DNA from: Streptomyces sp. L2
Lineage (GTDB): Bacteria > Actinomycetota > Actinomycetes > Streptomycetales > Streptomycetaceae
DNA: 64,000 nt
Assembly (NCBI RefSeq): GCF_004124325.1
Contig: NZ_QBDT01000001.1
Location: 124,001 to 188,000 of the forward strand
Direction: 5' to 3'
Within the stretch, counting starts at the first letter, position 1; each line of letters opens with the position of its first letter. Below the pieces are notes generated by a model. The model was given only the letters and a program-made list of their open reading frames with translations, ran no database searches and had not been told where the DNA came from. The position numbers were made by a program, and so were the translations under genes. Positions 13,139 through 22,421 of this stretch are shown one piece after another.

Positions 13139-14602
13139 TCAGGGACGGGCCATGACCCGGAAGGTGTCCAGGGACGGGTCGGCCGCGTCGGGGATCATGA
13201 AGCCGTGGGCGACGCCGCTGCGCAGATAGTCGACGACCTCCCCGGTGATCACCTCGCCGGGCGCCACGACCGGTACGCCGGGCGGATAGGGGCTGATCAT
13301 CTCGGCGGCGATCCGGCCGGCGGCGCGCTCGGCGGGCACGTGCTCGGCGGCCGCGAAGAACGCCTCGCGCGGCAGCCGCGCCTGCTCCAGTTCGAGCACG
13401 TGCGGCGCGGGCAGGCGGACGGACGGCTGCCGCTCGATCTCGCCCGCGTGCTCCGTCAGTGAGCGCAGGGACTCCAGGAGGACCTTCTCGGTCTCATCGT
13501 CGTCGGAGTGGGTGAGGGAGGCGCTGACCCGGCAGCTGTCGGAGCCGCCGACGTCGACGTGGCAGTTCGCCCGCAGCCACTCCGCGGCCCGCATGCCGCT
13601 GATGCCGAGGTCCCGGACGTCGACGACGAGCTTCAGCGGGTCGAACTCGGCGGCCAGCCCCTCGTCGATGATCTCGCCGCCCATCACGGACAGCCCGGGC
13701 AGCTCGTCCAGCCGGGCGCGCACTCGCTCGGCCCGCTCCAGGGCGGCGCCGAGCAGTTCGCGGCCCTGCTCCGCCATCTGCCGCCGCCAGCCGTCCAGGG
13801 CCGCGTAGACGAGGCTGGAGGCGCTGGTGGTGCCCAGCAGGTCCTCGCGCTGTTTGAGCACCTCGGGGGCGACCCGGTCGTGCTGGAGGTGGAACACCGA
13901 GCTCTGCTCGATCGCCCCGCCCATCTTGTGGACGCTGGTGACGACCAGATCGGCGTCGGCGTCCATGCCCCAGGACGGCAGGCCGGGGTGGAAGGGCAGG
14001 TGGGCGCCCCACGCCTCGTCCACGATGAGCGGTACGTCGACGGCGTGGCAGACGTCGGCCACGCCCCGCACGTCGGCGCAGGTGCCCCATTCGGTGGGCG
14101 TGATCAGCAGCATGCCCTTGGCGTCCGGGTGCTCGTCGAGGCGCCGGCGCACGTCGTCGGGCTCGGGCGGGTGCGCCATGTGCCGTCCGGTGTCGAACTT
14201 CGGGTGCACCCAGATCGGCTCGACACCGTTGATGATCACCGCGGCGATCACCGACTTGTGCGCGTTGCGGGACAGCAGCAGCTTCTCCCCCGGGCCGGCG
14301 ACGGCGCACATCGCGGTCCTGACCGACAGGGAGCTGCCGCAGGTGGAGAAGAACGCGTGCTCGGCGCCGACGGCGTCGGCCATCAGCTCCTGGGCCTGCT
14401 CCAGGACTCCCTGGGACTCCCGGCGGTCGTCCAGGCCGTTCAGCATGAGCACGTCGGAGCGGAAGACGTCGAGGCCGAGGACGTCGGTGACCCGGGGGTC
14501 CACGCCCCGGCCCTGTTTGTGCCCCGGTGGCCCGAACACCACGTCACCGCGGCTCCGGAACTTCTGCAGGGCCTCCAGTACGGGTACGCGCGAGTGATCC
14601 AT
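13139..14602 (-). CDS. Orn/Lys/Arg decarboxylase family PLP enzyme
   Basis: This 487-residue fold-type I pyridoxal-phosphate enzyme resembles the ornithine/lysine/arginine decarboxylase major domain plus a short C-terminal domain. The Schiff-base lysine is K226 in VVTSVHKMGG. PLP contacts are in FFSTCGSSLSVRTAM (around 86-98), and the Asp of IVDEAWGAH pairs with the ring nitrogen. It would decarboxylate a basic amino acid to a polyamine precursor; the substrate is not determinable. It is shorter than the inducible enterobacterial enzymes because it lacks the N-terminal wing domain. ATG 14602 has GAGGAGG 7 bases upstream. Confidence 0.9.
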   Translation of the reverse strand: MDHSRVPVLEALQKFRSRGDVVFGPPGHKQGRGVDPRVTDVLGLDVFRSDVLMLNGLDDRRESQGVLEQAQELMADAVGAEHAFFSTCGSSLSVRTAMCAVAGPGEKLLLSRNAHKSVIAAVIINGVEPIWVHPKFDTGRHMAHPPEPDDVRRRLDEHPDAKGMLLITPTEWGTCADVRGVADVCHAVDVPLIVDEAWGAHLPFHPGLPSWGMDADADLVVTSVHKMGGAIEQSSVFHLQHDRVAPEVLKQREDLLGTTSASSLVYAALDGWRRQMAEQGRELLGAALERAERVRARLDELPGLSVMGGEIIDEGLAAEFDPLKLVVDVRDLGISGMRAAEWLRANCHVDVGGSDSCRVSASLTHSDDDETEKVLLESLRSLTEHAGEIERQPSVRLPAPHVLELEQARLPREAFFAAAEHVPAERAAGRIAAEMISPYPPGVPVVAPGEVITGEVVDYLRSGVAHGFMIPDAADPSLDTFRVMARP

Positions 14603-14746
14603 GGGTGTCCTCCTCGGCCGGCTTCGCGGGCGTTCGGTGTCGCACCGGCCGTGTTGCACTCGCCGCGCACTCCAAACTCCGGGTGCCCGTGTCCGCCGTC
14701 CCGGGACCGGCCTGACAGGCCCCGGGACGGCGGGCGGACGCCGGGG

Positions 14747-17290
14747 TCAGGGGAACGACGTCACCTTGGACGGGACGGTGCTCGTGCCCGAGGTGGCGGG
14801 ACCGGTGTCGTTGACGACGTGGGCGTACTGGCCCTTGCCGCCGAGGGAGATCACCATCAGGTCGTGCATCCGGATGCCGGGCCCGGCCGGGACCTGGAAG
14901 CCGCGGTCCTGGACGATGCCGGGGTCGGCCGTGTAATTGCAGTAACTGCCCAGGCCCCACGCCTCGTGGGTGGTCACCGAGTCGGCCACCTTGTAGGCGG
15001 CGTAGCCGACGCTGCCGTCGTGGGTGACGGCGGCCGCGTTCGGGGCGTCGTAGGCCTTCTCGTTCTGGAAGAAGACGGTCCGGCCCCGTTCGCCGCTCCA
15101 GTAGACGTCGTACTTGTTGAAGTGTTCGACGAACAGGCCGGTGGCCAGCACGTCGTCGCCGTCGACCCGCAGGCCGTAGTCGGCGCGGTTGGTCTCCCAG
15201 CCGACTCCGCTTCCGTGGTCGGCGCGCCAGATCCAGGTGTGGTCGACGATCACGTCGTCGCTGTCGATGACGACCGCGTCGGTGGCGAGGGCGGGTCCGG
15301 CGCCGCCGACGCGGATGAACACGTCCTGCATGGTGGTGGGGTCGGCCGCGTGGTCGGCGCTCGAGCCGGGCGTGCCGATCCGCAGGAGCGTGTCGGACTT
15401 GACCGGTCCGGCGTCGATGAGGAAGCCGGCGAGCCGGACGCCGTCCACGTCGGCGACGTGCATCGCGTCGACGCCGTTGTCGGGGACGAGGGTGGCGAGG
15501 CCCAGGCCGAGCACGACGGTGTCCGGGCGGGTGATGTCTATGGTCCGGTCGAGGTGGTAGATGCCCGGGGTGAACAGCAGGTCGAGGCCCTGATCGAGCG
15601 CCTGGTCGATGGTGGCGGCGGTGGCGCCGGGCTTGACGACGTAGAACCGGTCGAGCGGGATCGAGGTGCCCGCGTCGGCCGGCCAGGACACGCCGCGCGC
15701 GTTCGTGCGCTTCGCGGGGACGAACACCTTGTAGGCGGAGCCGTCGAGGTAGAGGAACGGCTTCTCCCGGGAGACGGGTGTGGTGTCGAGGGTGGTGTAC
15801 GGGCCGCTGTCGAAGTTGGTCGCGGGGGCGCCCTGGACTCCGGAGAAGGTCATGTTCCACACGCCGTTGGTCCAGCCTCCGACGGAGCTGTCCCGGGTGT
15901 ACCACTGCTGCTGGGAGTACGGGCCGACGGTGCCGTCGATCTTCGAGTCGGCGATGTAGCCGCCGGAGGCCCAGCCGTAGCCGTTCGGGGCGAGGTTGAG
16001 GCCGCCTTCGACGTGGATACGGCGGAAGGGCGCGGCCTGGGCGACGGCCCAGCGGTCGGTGCCGTTCGACGGCCTGATGGCCAGGTTCTCCGCCGAGCGC
16101 CAGAAGTTCTGGGTGGCGTTGCCGGCGTTCCAGCCCGCGTCGACGGTGACGTCGCCGTTGATCTGTGTGTCGTCGGGGTTCAGGCCGAGGCCGGAGACGG
16201 AGGTGTAGAAGCCGATCTGGGCGTTGACGCCGTTGTAGGTGCCGGGCTTGAGCAGGAACTGGTAGCGGCCGGTGCCGAACTGGGCGGATTCCTGCTGCCG
16301 GAAGACGTCGTCGAACTTCTGCTGGAGGTTCGGGGTGGAGGGGTCGACGACGATCACGTGGGGGCCGAGGTCGCCGCCGCCCTGGACCGGTGGGGTGCCG
16401 GTGGTGGAGGTGTGGACGGCGAACTCCCACAGGGAGTAGCCGTAGCCGGTGCCGCGGGCGGTGCCGTGGACGCGGACGTAGCGGCCCGGGCCGCTGACGT
16501 CGTAGGAGGCCGTGCCGCCGGTCGCGCCGGTGACGGTCTTCAGGGTCGTCCAGGTCTGTCCGTCGGTGGAGGCCTGGAGCTGGAAGTCCTTGCCGTAGGC
16601 GGTCTCCCAGTTCAGGTCGATGCCGCACAGGTCCTGGACCGAGCCGAGGTCGACCTGGAGCCACTGCGGGTCCGCCGCCTGGCTGGACCAGCGAGTGTGG
16701 GTGTCGCCGTCGAAGGCGGCGGAGGCGGGGGTGCCGGCGTTCTCGGTGGAGGAGGCGGTGGCGGGCCTGCCCCGGGCGGCGTCGGAGGTGTCGCAGCCGG
16801 GCTGGGTGGCGGCCGGGGTTCCGAACACCTGGAACTCCCAGAGGGAGTAGCCCCACGGCGTGGCGCGGTGGATGCCGAGCATCCGGATGTACCGGCCCTG
16901 GCCGGACACGTCCAGGGTGTCGGTGCCGCCGTCGCCGCCGGTGACGGACTTGAGGTCGGTCCAGGTGGTGCCGTCGTCCGAGATCTGGACCTTGTAGTCC
17001 TTGCCGTAGGCGGTCTCCCAGTCGAGGACGACCTGGGTGACGGACGCGGTGGTTCCCAGGTCGACCCGGAGCCACTGGTCGTCGGTGGCGGCCGAGGACC
17101 AGCGGGTGCCGGTGTCGCCGTCGACCGCGGCGGGGGCGGTGGTGCCGGGGTTCTCCTCGGAGGAGGCGGTGGCGGTCCTGCCCTGGGACAGGGGGGTGTC
17201 GGCCGCGGCGGCGGCCGGTGGATGGGTGACCGGCAGGCAGAGCAGCGCCGCGGTGACGGCCAGCGCGGCGCCCAGGGATCTCAGTCTCAT
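14747..17290 (-). CDS. Secreted protein with two F5/8C domains and a beta-helix region
   Basis: This 847-residue exported protein has a signal peptide (MRLRSLGAALAVTAALLCLP). Two successive discoidin/CBM32-like domains follow, at about 40-165 and 180-310, sharing TATASS(E/T)EN, the RWSS motif, QWL(R/Q)VDLG and GYSLWEF. The remaining 500 residues contain beta-helix-like repeats with pectate-lyase-type runs such as FLLKPGTYNGVNAQIGFYTS and FTPGIYHLDRTIDITRPDTV. This suggests a glycan-binding, possibly glycan-cleaving surface protein; the substrate is unknown. Automated labels such as adenylyl cyclase for relatives are not supported by any cyclase motif. The start at 17290 has GGAG at 8 bases; an ATG at 17320 lacks one. 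Confidence 0.85.
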   Translation of the reverse strand: MRLRSLGAALAVTAALLCLPVTHPPAAAAADTPLSQGRTATASSEENPGTTAPAAVDGDTGTRWSSAATDDQWLRVDLGTTASVTQVVLDWETAYGKDYKVQISDDGTTWTDLKSVTGGDGGTDTLDVSGQGRYIRMLGIHRATPWGYSLWEFQVFGTPAATQPGCDTSDAARGRPATASSTENAGTPASAAFDGDTHTRWSSQAADPQWLQVDLGSVQDLCGIDLNWETAYGKDFQLQASTDGQTWTTLKTVTGATGGTASYDVSGPGRYVRVHGTARGTGYGYSLWEFAVHTSTTGTPPVQGGGDLGPHVIVVDPSTPNLQQKFDDVFRQQESAQFGTGRYQFLLKPGTYNGVNAQIGFYTSVSGLGLNPDDTQINGDVTVDAGWNAGNATQNFWRSAENLAIRPSNGTDRWAVAQAAPFRRIHVEGGLNLAPNGYGWASGGYIADSKIDGTVGPYSQQQWYTRDSSVGGWTNGVWNMTFSGVQGAPATNFDSGPYTTLDTTPVSREKPFLYLDGSAYKVFVPAKRTNARGVSWPADAGTSIPLDRFYVVKPGATAATIDQALDQGLDLLFTPGIYHLDRTIDITRPDTVVLGLGLATLVPDNGVDAMHVADVDGVRLAGFLIDAGPVKSDTLLRIGTPGSSADHAADPTTMQDVFIRVGGAGPALATDAVVIDSDDVIVDHTWIWRADHGSGVGWETNRADYGLRVDGDDVLATGLFVEHFNKYDVYWSGERGRTVFFQNEKAYDAPNAAAVTHDGSVGYAAYKVADSVTTHEAWGLGSYCNYTADPGIVQDRGFQVPAGPGIRMHDLMVISLGGKGQYAHVVNDTGPATSGTSTVPSKVTSFP

Positions 17291-17438
17291 TCGACGGCTC
17301 CATGAAGCTGGGGAGGTCATGGGTCATGGGGCATGAGCCATGGGGAGGTCAAGGAGCTGACCCGAGTGCTTAGTTCACGGTTTGATTTAAGTGATGAATC
17401 AGAAGCGCGGCAAGCCTTCGGAGCGAAAATCACGGACC

Positions 17439-17472
17439 GCGGCCCCGGGCGGAGGTGTCCGCTCGGGGCCGC
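17439..17472. terminator. Terminator hairpin
   Basis: A stem of about 13 bp runs from GCGGCCCC at 17439-17446 to GGGGCCGC at 17465-17472, with GGTG at the tip. It lies downstream of the ricin-like gene (stop at 17497) and before the promoter of the beta-helix gene. Confidence 0.75.
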
Positions 17473-17496
17473 GTGACCTGTCGTCAGGCCGGTCGG

Positions 17497-19305
17497 TCAG
17501 TGGCCGGGTGCCCGGCCGTGGCCGCCGGCCGGGATCAGGGTCAGGGTCTGCTCGGCGGCGGTGCGGCCTGCGCCGACGGGACTGCCGCTGTGGTCGGTCC
17601 AGGACCGCACCGGGGTGGTCTCGGCCTGCCGGCCGGGGGTCGCGGAGAGGCCGAGGGTGAGGCCGCTGTAGCGGTTGACGAGGCGGCAGGTTCCGTCGTG
17701 GGAGGCGCTGGGGATCACGAACCACTGCTGTCCGACGGCCGGTCCGCCGGCTGTGGCCGGGGTGACGGTCGGCCGCGCGCCCCAGGCCCGGCCGGAGGCG
17801 GCCGAGGAGTCGACGCCCAGGAGGTGGTGGCGGGCGTCGGCGATGGTGAAGGCGCCGTCACCGGTGGGCGTGAAGGTCCACACCGCGCGCGCCGAGCGGG
17901 TGCCGGCCGCGACCGAGGTGGTGGCGGAGCCGTGCCGGGCCGCGGCCAGGACCCGGCCGGCACCGCCGGCGATGCGGTAGGCCGTGCCGGTCCGCACGGG
18001 CGGCGCGGACCGCCCGGAGGAGTCGACGGTGACGTCGACGTACTCGCCGTAGGCACCGTTCGAGCAGCCGAACGAGCAGTACGAGCGGAAGGTCCGGCCG
18101 ACGACGGCCGACCCGGTCCGGTTGGCGCCGTCGAGGAACCAGCGGTACCAGGACGCGTCGGTGTAGCCGCCGGTGTCACCGATGCGGCGCCACTTCGGGT
18201 GGGCCAGGTCGTCGGTGGCGTAGAAGTACTGCGGTGAGTCACCGCTCTGGTCGACGGCCTGCGGTTCGCCGATGTAGAGGCCGAGGTACGCGTCGTAGGC
18301 GATGTTCATGACGAACAGCGGGGAGGTCGGCGGCATCTTCCCGGCCGCGATCTGCTCGGCGGCGGTCCCGGTGTTCGCCGGGTCGTACTCGTCGGCGGCG
18401 GGGGTGTATCCGGTCGGGTGGCCGGCGTCCACGGGGACGAGGTTGCTCTCCTTGCCGCCGGTGCCGGGCTGCGACCAGGAGCCGTCGTACCACTTGCGCC
18501 ACGAGCCGGGCGCCATCTTGGCGGAGATCGGCGCGCGGGCCACGTGCTCGTAGAACGCCTTCCAGCCACCCTTCTTGTCGACGATCCGGGAGCCGTAATA
18601 CACGTAGAAGTAGCCGGAGGCCGTGTCGACGAAGAGGCGCTGGTCGCCGTCGCCGTAGGAGTACGTCTGGTTCGGGAAGGCCGTGGTGTCGCCCCGCTTC
18701 GTGCTGTACGGGGACGTGAGGACGTGGTCCTCGATGGTCCAGGTGCGGCCGCGGTCGGTGGAGACGGCGTAGTCGATGGCGTCGTAGTGCAGTCCGTCGC
18801 CGAAGGGCTGCGGCGTGAACTCGTTGTGCACGAGGCCGTACCAGTCACCGGTGTCGGGGTCGATCCACACGCCGGACAGGTCGCAGTAGTTCTTCTGGGC
18901 GTAGCCCGAGCCGCTGGGGGCGTACGTCGCCTCGCGGCCGGTCGGGCTGTTGTCGCACCGCCAGGTGGTGTCGTCGTTCCGGTCGTCGGGGTCGGCCGGG
19001 TTCACCGCCTTGCTGAGCCTGTCGTCGAACGTGGCGGTGTCGAAGTCGGTGCCGGTGTAGAAGTCCCAGGAGCGGGGGTCGGCGGCGCCGTACAGCGCGG
19101 CGGACTGCTGGTAGTGGAAGGTGCCGTCCCGGTCGGTGAAGGGGGTGGCGGGGGTGTCCGTGGGGTTGGCGAACGGTACCGGTGTCCCCACGGTCACGTC
19201 GTACACCGGGGTGGCCGCGGACGCCGGGGACGGTGTGCCGCCGCCCAGGGCCAGGGCGACGGCGGCCGCGGCCATGGCGCCGCCTGCTCTGCGGAAGAGT
19301 CGCAC
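17497..19305 (-). CDS. Secreted glycosidase-like protein with C-terminal ricin-type domain
   Basis: This 602-residue exported protein starts at GTG 19305 behind AGGAG and has a Sec signal (RLFRRAGGAMAAAAVALALG, cleavage near ASA). The middle (about 40-450) has beta-propeller-like repeats typical of GH32/43/68-fold secreted proteins, such as SGVWIDPDTGDWYGLVHNEF and SPLFVMNIAYDAYLGLYIGE. Residues about 455-600 form a beta-trefoil/ricin-like lectin segment (VLAAARHGSATTSVAAGT, FTIADARHHLLGVDSS, CRLVNRYSGLTLGLS). A carbohydrate-binding, perhaps hydrolytic role is inferred; I cannot assign a catalytic pair. It precedes another glycan-related exported protein on the same strand but is separated by a terminator. 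Confidence 0.8.
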   Translation of the reverse strand: MRLFRRAGGAMAAAAVALALGGGTPSPASAATPVYDVTVGTPVPFANPTDTPATPFTDRDGTFHYQQSAALYGAADPRSWDFYTGTDFDTATFDDRLSKAVNPADPDDRNDDTTWRCDNSPTGREATYAPSGSGYAQKNYCDLSGVWIDPDTGDWYGLVHNEFTPQPFGDGLHYDAIDYAVSTDRGRTWTIEDHVLTSPYSTKRGDTTAFPNQTYSYGDGDQRLFVDTASGYFYVYYGSRIVDKKGGWKAFYEHVARAPISAKMAPGSWRKWYDGSWSQPGTGGKESNLVPVDAGHPTGYTPAADEYDPANTGTAAEQIAAGKMPPTSPLFVMNIAYDAYLGLYIGEPQAVDQSGDSPQYFYATDDLAHPKWRRIGDTGGYTDASWYRWFLDGANRTGSAVVGRTFRSYCSFGCSNGAYGEYVDVTVDSSGRSAPPVRTGTAYRIAGGAGRVLAAARHGSATTSVAAGTRSARAVWTFTPTGDGAFTIADARHHLLGVDSSAASGRAWGARPTVTPATAGGPAVGQQWFVIPSASHDGTCRLVNRYSGLTLGLSATPGRQAETTPVRSWTDHSGSPVGAGRTAAEQTLTLIPAGGHGRAPGH

Positions 19306-19430
19306 GGGTGCTCCTAGTTGCGTTGCGAGAGGTGCCGGACCAGTCGCAGGAACGATCCGGCCCGGCGGTGCTTTCCGGCAATGGACTCCAGTGCTCCGTC
19401 TCTTGCACTTTCGCGGGCGGCTGCGGCCGC

Positions 19431-20597
19431 TCAGCCCAGGGAGGTGTCCCAGGCGAGTTGGCGGTGCAAGGTGTCGTCGTCCGTGCGCGGGGCGGGAGGT
19501 GACGTGGCGGGGCTGCCGGGGGCGTGGCCGGCCCGGGAGATGCCGCCGCTGACGGTGATGTTGCGCTCCACGCGCGGGCGGCGGCAGGCGTCGTACAGGG
19601 TGAACGCCGTGTGCGGATCGGGGCTGTCGCGCAGCGCCTTCGCGAGGATCACGGCGTCCTCCAGGGCCGTCGAGGCGCCTTGTCCGGTCGCCGGGGAGGC
19701 CGCGTGGGCCGCGTCGCCGACGAGGAGGGTACGGCCGCTGTGCCAGGGGGTGCCGAGCGGCATCTCGGTGGCGTTGGTGACCATGACGGTGCCGGTGGGG
19801 GCGGCGACGATCCCGGCGGCCGGCGTGCTGTCCTCGCGCAGCAGCGGGATGAGTTGGTTTCGCCACACGTCAGGTGCGGGCCGGGCGAGTTCGCGGGTGG
19901 TCAGGGGTTCACCGGCGACGCGGGCGAACCAGTACGTCTCCCCCGCCGGGGACACCGCGAAGCCGAAGGCCGCCGCGCTGCCCCGGACCATGGTGATGTG
20001 ACCGGTGCCGTCAGTCGCCGGGGCGGTGCCGGTGCAGCCGTAGAAGACGCGCTGACCGGCGTAGCCCGGCCGGCTGCCGGGGGCGATCAGCCGGCGGACG
20101 GTGGAGTTCAGTCCGTCCGCGCCGATGAGCACGTCGGCCGTGGCGGTGGTGCCGTCGGCGAAGCGGGCGGTGACGCCGGCCGGGCCGTCGCTCAGGGACA
20201 CGAGCCGGGCGCCGTGACGCAGCGGGATGCCCCGGCGGACGGCCTCGGCCTGCAGCGCCGCGTTCAGCTCGCCGCGGCGCAGGCAGCGGTAGCGCAGGGC
20301 CGGTTCGGCGACGTCGCCCAGCGGGGCGTGGGCGAGTTCGGTGCCGCGGGCGTCCAGGACGCGCAGCGAAGTCAGCGGAAAACCGACGGCCGTGACGGGG
20401 TCGGTGGCGTCCAGCTCGGCGAGGGCGCGCATGCCGTTGCCGGCGAGCGTCAGGAAGGCGCCGATGTCCTCGGCCGCGTTGGGGTGCGCCTCGAAGAGGG
20501 CTGCTTGCCAGCCGGCCTTGCGCAGGGCGATCGCGGTTGCTGTGCCTGCGATGCCGGCGCCGATGATCACTGCGCGTTTCGCGTTCGCCGTGGGCAT
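19431..20597 (-). CDS. FAD-dependent monooxygenase (PHBH/salicylate hydroxylase family)
   Basis: This 388-residue single-component flavoprotein hydroxylase has an N-terminal dinucleotide fold (AVIIGAGIAGTATAIALRKA), the DG motif of the family in VLIGADGLNSTVRRL, and the GD motif LVGDAAHAASPATGQGAS. These enzymes use NAD(P)H and O2 to hydroxylate aromatic or polyketide substrates. No biosynthetic partners are adjacent, so the substrate is open. ATG 20597 is preceded by AGGAG. The gene stands alone on the minus strand, with a G-rich region directly upstream of its start. Confidence 0.9.
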   Translation of the reverse strand: MPTANAKRAVIIGAGIAGTATAIALRKAGWQAALFEAHPNAAEDIGAFLTLAGNGMRALAELDATDPVTAVGFPLTSLRVLDARGTELAHAPLGDVAEPALRYRCLRRGELNAALQAEAVRRGIPLRHGARLVSLSDGPAGVTARFADGTTATADVLIGADGLNSTVRRLIAPGSRPGYAGQRVFYGCTGTAPATDGTGHITMVRGSAAAFGFAVSPAGETYWFARVAGEPLTTRELARPAPDVWRNQLIPLLREDSTPAAGIVAAPTGTVMVTNATEMPLGTPWHSGRTLLVGDAAHAASPATGQGASTALEDAVILAKALRDSPDPHTAFTLYDACRRPRVERNITVSGGISRAGHAPGSPATSPPAPRTDDDTLHRQLAWDTSLG

Positions 20598-20631
20598 GTT
20601 GCGCTCCTGTCGCCGGGGGTTCTTTATCCAA

Positions 20632-20713
20632 GGGGAGGGGTGGGGGGTGTGGGTGTTCGGGGGCCGAGATCAGGACAGAGGGGGTGGGGGCTGGGGCGCC
20701 TAAGGGGGTGGGG
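20632..20713. other. G-run-rich, potential G-quadruplex segment
   Basis: Within the gene-free 20598-20979 interval, the plus strand carries closely spaced G runs of four to six at 20632-20663 and again at 20680-20713. Examples are AGGGGAGGGGTGGGGGG and GGGGGTGGGGGCTGGGG. The pattern satisfies a simple four-run G-quadruplex rule, on the template strand of the upstream leader of the monooxygenase gene. Confidence 0.6.
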
Positions 20714-20742
20714 GTGCGGTTTGTGTGCGGGTGCGGGTTGGG

Positions 20743-20773
20743 TGTGGCTTGTCGCGCAGTTCCCCGCGCCCCT
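20743..20773 (+). repeat. Dispersed intergenic repeat, copy 1
   Basis: A 31-bp sequence beginning TGTGGCTTGTCGCGCAGTTC and ending CCCGCGCCCCT is repeated exactly, in inverse orientation, at 39772-39802. Copy 1 is followed by only a short complementary arm (TGGGGCG), so it forms a weak hairpin. The motif resembles a short palindromic intergenic family common in Streptomyces genomes. Confidence 0.75.
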
Positions 20774-20979
20774 TTGGGGCGTGTTGGTGGGGGCCGGGGT
20801 CGTCAGGGGAGGCCCTGTGGCGGTAGAGCACGAGGGGGCGCGTGAGGGCGTTTCTGGGGCGGGCGGATGGCGATCGCGGTCGAGGGGAAGCCGAGTGTGC
20901 CTCTGACCGCCCCGTTGCGCGCCGTCCTACTGGGTCTCAGGCGTGGATCTTTCGGTGGGAAGTGGGTACTCCCCCGGCC

Positions 20980-21987
20980 ATGCGGGTGAGTGTGGTGGAC
21001 GCGGGGTCGAACACGGTGCGGCTGGTGGTCGCGGACGTGGAGGGCGGTGTTCCGCTGCCGGTGCACACCGTCAAGTGGAAGCTGCGGCTGTCCGAACAGG
21101 TCGGGCCGGACGGCGCTCTCGGCGACGAGGCGGTGGAGGGGCTCGTGAAGGCCGTCGCCGCGGCGGAGGCGACCGCGCGGCACTGGAAGGCCGCCGGCCC
21201 GCTGGCGTTCGCCACCGCTGTCGTGCGCGCCGCGCCGAACCGGGCGGAGGTACTGCGCCGGGTGGAGGCGGGCGCCGGGGTGCGGATGTGCACCCTGCCC
21301 GGTGAGACCGAGGCGGCGCTGACCTTCCTCGCGGTCCGCCGGTGGCTGGGCTGGAACGCGGGCCCCCTCGCGCTGCTGGACATCGGGGGCGGCTCCCTGG
21401 AGGTGGCCTTCGGGCGCGGCCGGCTGCCCGACTTCGCCGCCTCCTTGCCCCTCGGCGCGAACCGGCTGACGCAGGAGTTCCTCGCCGCCCAGGACCCGCC
21501 CGCACCGGGTGAGGTGAAGACGCTGCGCCGCCGGGTCCGGCACGAGTTGCGGGACGTGGCCGCCCGGATCCGCTGGGAGGGCCCGCGCACGGCGGCCGTC
21601 AGCTCGCGCACGTTCCAGCAGCTGGCCCGCCTGTGTGGGGCCGCGCCCGGGCGGCAAGGGCTGTTCGTCCCGCGGGAGATGCGCCGCCGGGACCTGGGCG
21701 GCGCGGTGCGCACCCTGGCGGGGCTGCCCGCCGCCGAGCGCGCCGGGCTGCCGGGCATCTCCGCGCCGCGCGCCGGCCAGAGCCTGGCCGGCGCGGTCGT
21801 GGGGCACACGGCGCTGAAGCTCATGGGGCTGCGGCGGGTCGTCGTCAGCCCGTGGGCGATCCGCGAGGGCGTGCTGCTGCGCTACATCGAGGACGGCGCC
21901 GGCTGGTGGACCGATGTCAGCGCCGCGGACAACGCCCCACCTACGGCCCGGCCCGCGGCACTGCGCATCGCGGCCTCCCCGGTGTAG
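20980..21987 (+). CDS. ppx: Ppx/GppA family exopolyphosphatase
   Basis: This 335-residue actin-like ATPase-fold protein hydrolyses polyphosphate and/or pppGpp. The first phosphate-binding motif is VSVVDAGSNTVRLVVADVEG at the N-terminus and the second is LALLDIGGGSLEVAFGRG (around 126-143). The adenosine-type region is LPLGANRLTQEF, and the length fits the short Streptomyces Ppx form without a C-terminal HD domain. ATG 20980 begins exactly at the conserved region; upstream codons in frame are not family-like. It is followed by the 36-bp repeat array. Linkage to the stringent response is inferred from the family. Confidence 0.9.
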   Translation: MRVSVVDAGSNTVRLVVADVEGGVPLPVHTVKWKLRLSEQVGPDGALGDEAVEGLVKAVAAAEATARHWKAAGPLAFATAVVRAAPNRAEVLRRVEAGAGVRMCTLPGETEAALTFLAVRRWLGWNAGPLALLDIGGGSLEVAFGRGRLPDFAASLPLGANRLTQEFLAAQDPPAPGEVKTLRRRVRHELRDVAARIRWEGPRTAAVSSRTFQQLARLCGAAPGRQGLFVPREMRRRDLGGAVRTLAGLPAAERAGLPGISAPRAGQSLAGAVVGHTALKLMGLRRVVVSPWAIREGVLLRYIEDGAGWWTDVSAADNAPPTARPAALRIAASPV

Positions 21988-22000
21988 GGCGGGGCGCGCC

Positions 22001-22397
22001 CGGACACGGGTGGCCCGGTGCAGGCCGGGGCGCGTGCGGACACTGGTAACTGCCGTGCAGGCCGGGCGCCCGCGGACGCGGATGGCCTCCGCGCAGACCA
22101 GGCCCGCCCGGGCAGGGGTGGCCCCGGTGCAGGCCGGGCGCCCGCGGACACGAGGGTGCCCCCGGTGCAGGCCGGGGGCGGGCGGACACGGGTGGCTACC
22201 GTGCAGGCCGGGCCCGCCAGGCACGGGTGGCCCCCGTACAAGCCAGGCCCGCCCAGGCACGGGTGGCCCCCTTGCAGGGCGAACGCCCGCGGACACGGGT
22301 GGCCCCCGTGCAGGGCGAACGCCCGCGGACACGGGTGGCGCCGATATAAGCCGCGGCGGGCGCGGACAGATGTGCCCCCGCCGCGGGCGAGCGGCGG
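22001..22397. repeat. 36-bp imperfect tandem repeat array (about 11 units)
   Basis: Units begin CGGACACGGGTGGC and include a GTGCAGGCCGGGCGCCCG section. Unit starts fall at 22001, 22037, 22073, 22109, 22145, 22183, 22218, 22254, 22290, 22326 and 22363, giving spacings of 36 with single exceptions of 38, 35 and 37. Units at 22254-22361 are the most alike. The array fills the space between the convergent ppx and BNR-repeat genes. The off-frame spacings argue against a coding repeat. Confidence 0.9.
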
Positions 22398-22421
22398 GGG
22401 CGTCTCTGGGGTGGGGTGGGG

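Noticed and set aside
14747..17290. Adenylyl cyclase function
   Set aside because: No cyclase catalytic motif; the domains are F5/8C and beta-helix.
13508..17305. A 1265-codon plus-strand frame
   Set aside because: It lies opposite the decarboxylase and F5/8C genes, runs through their terminator, and has no recognisable domain.
19431..20597. Biosynthetic gene cluster around the monooxygenase
   Set aside because: No polyketide, peptide or terpene synthase and no dedicated regulator or transporter is adjacent.
22001..22397. 36-bp array as a CRISPR
   Set aside because: Units are contiguous without spacers and no cas gene is present.
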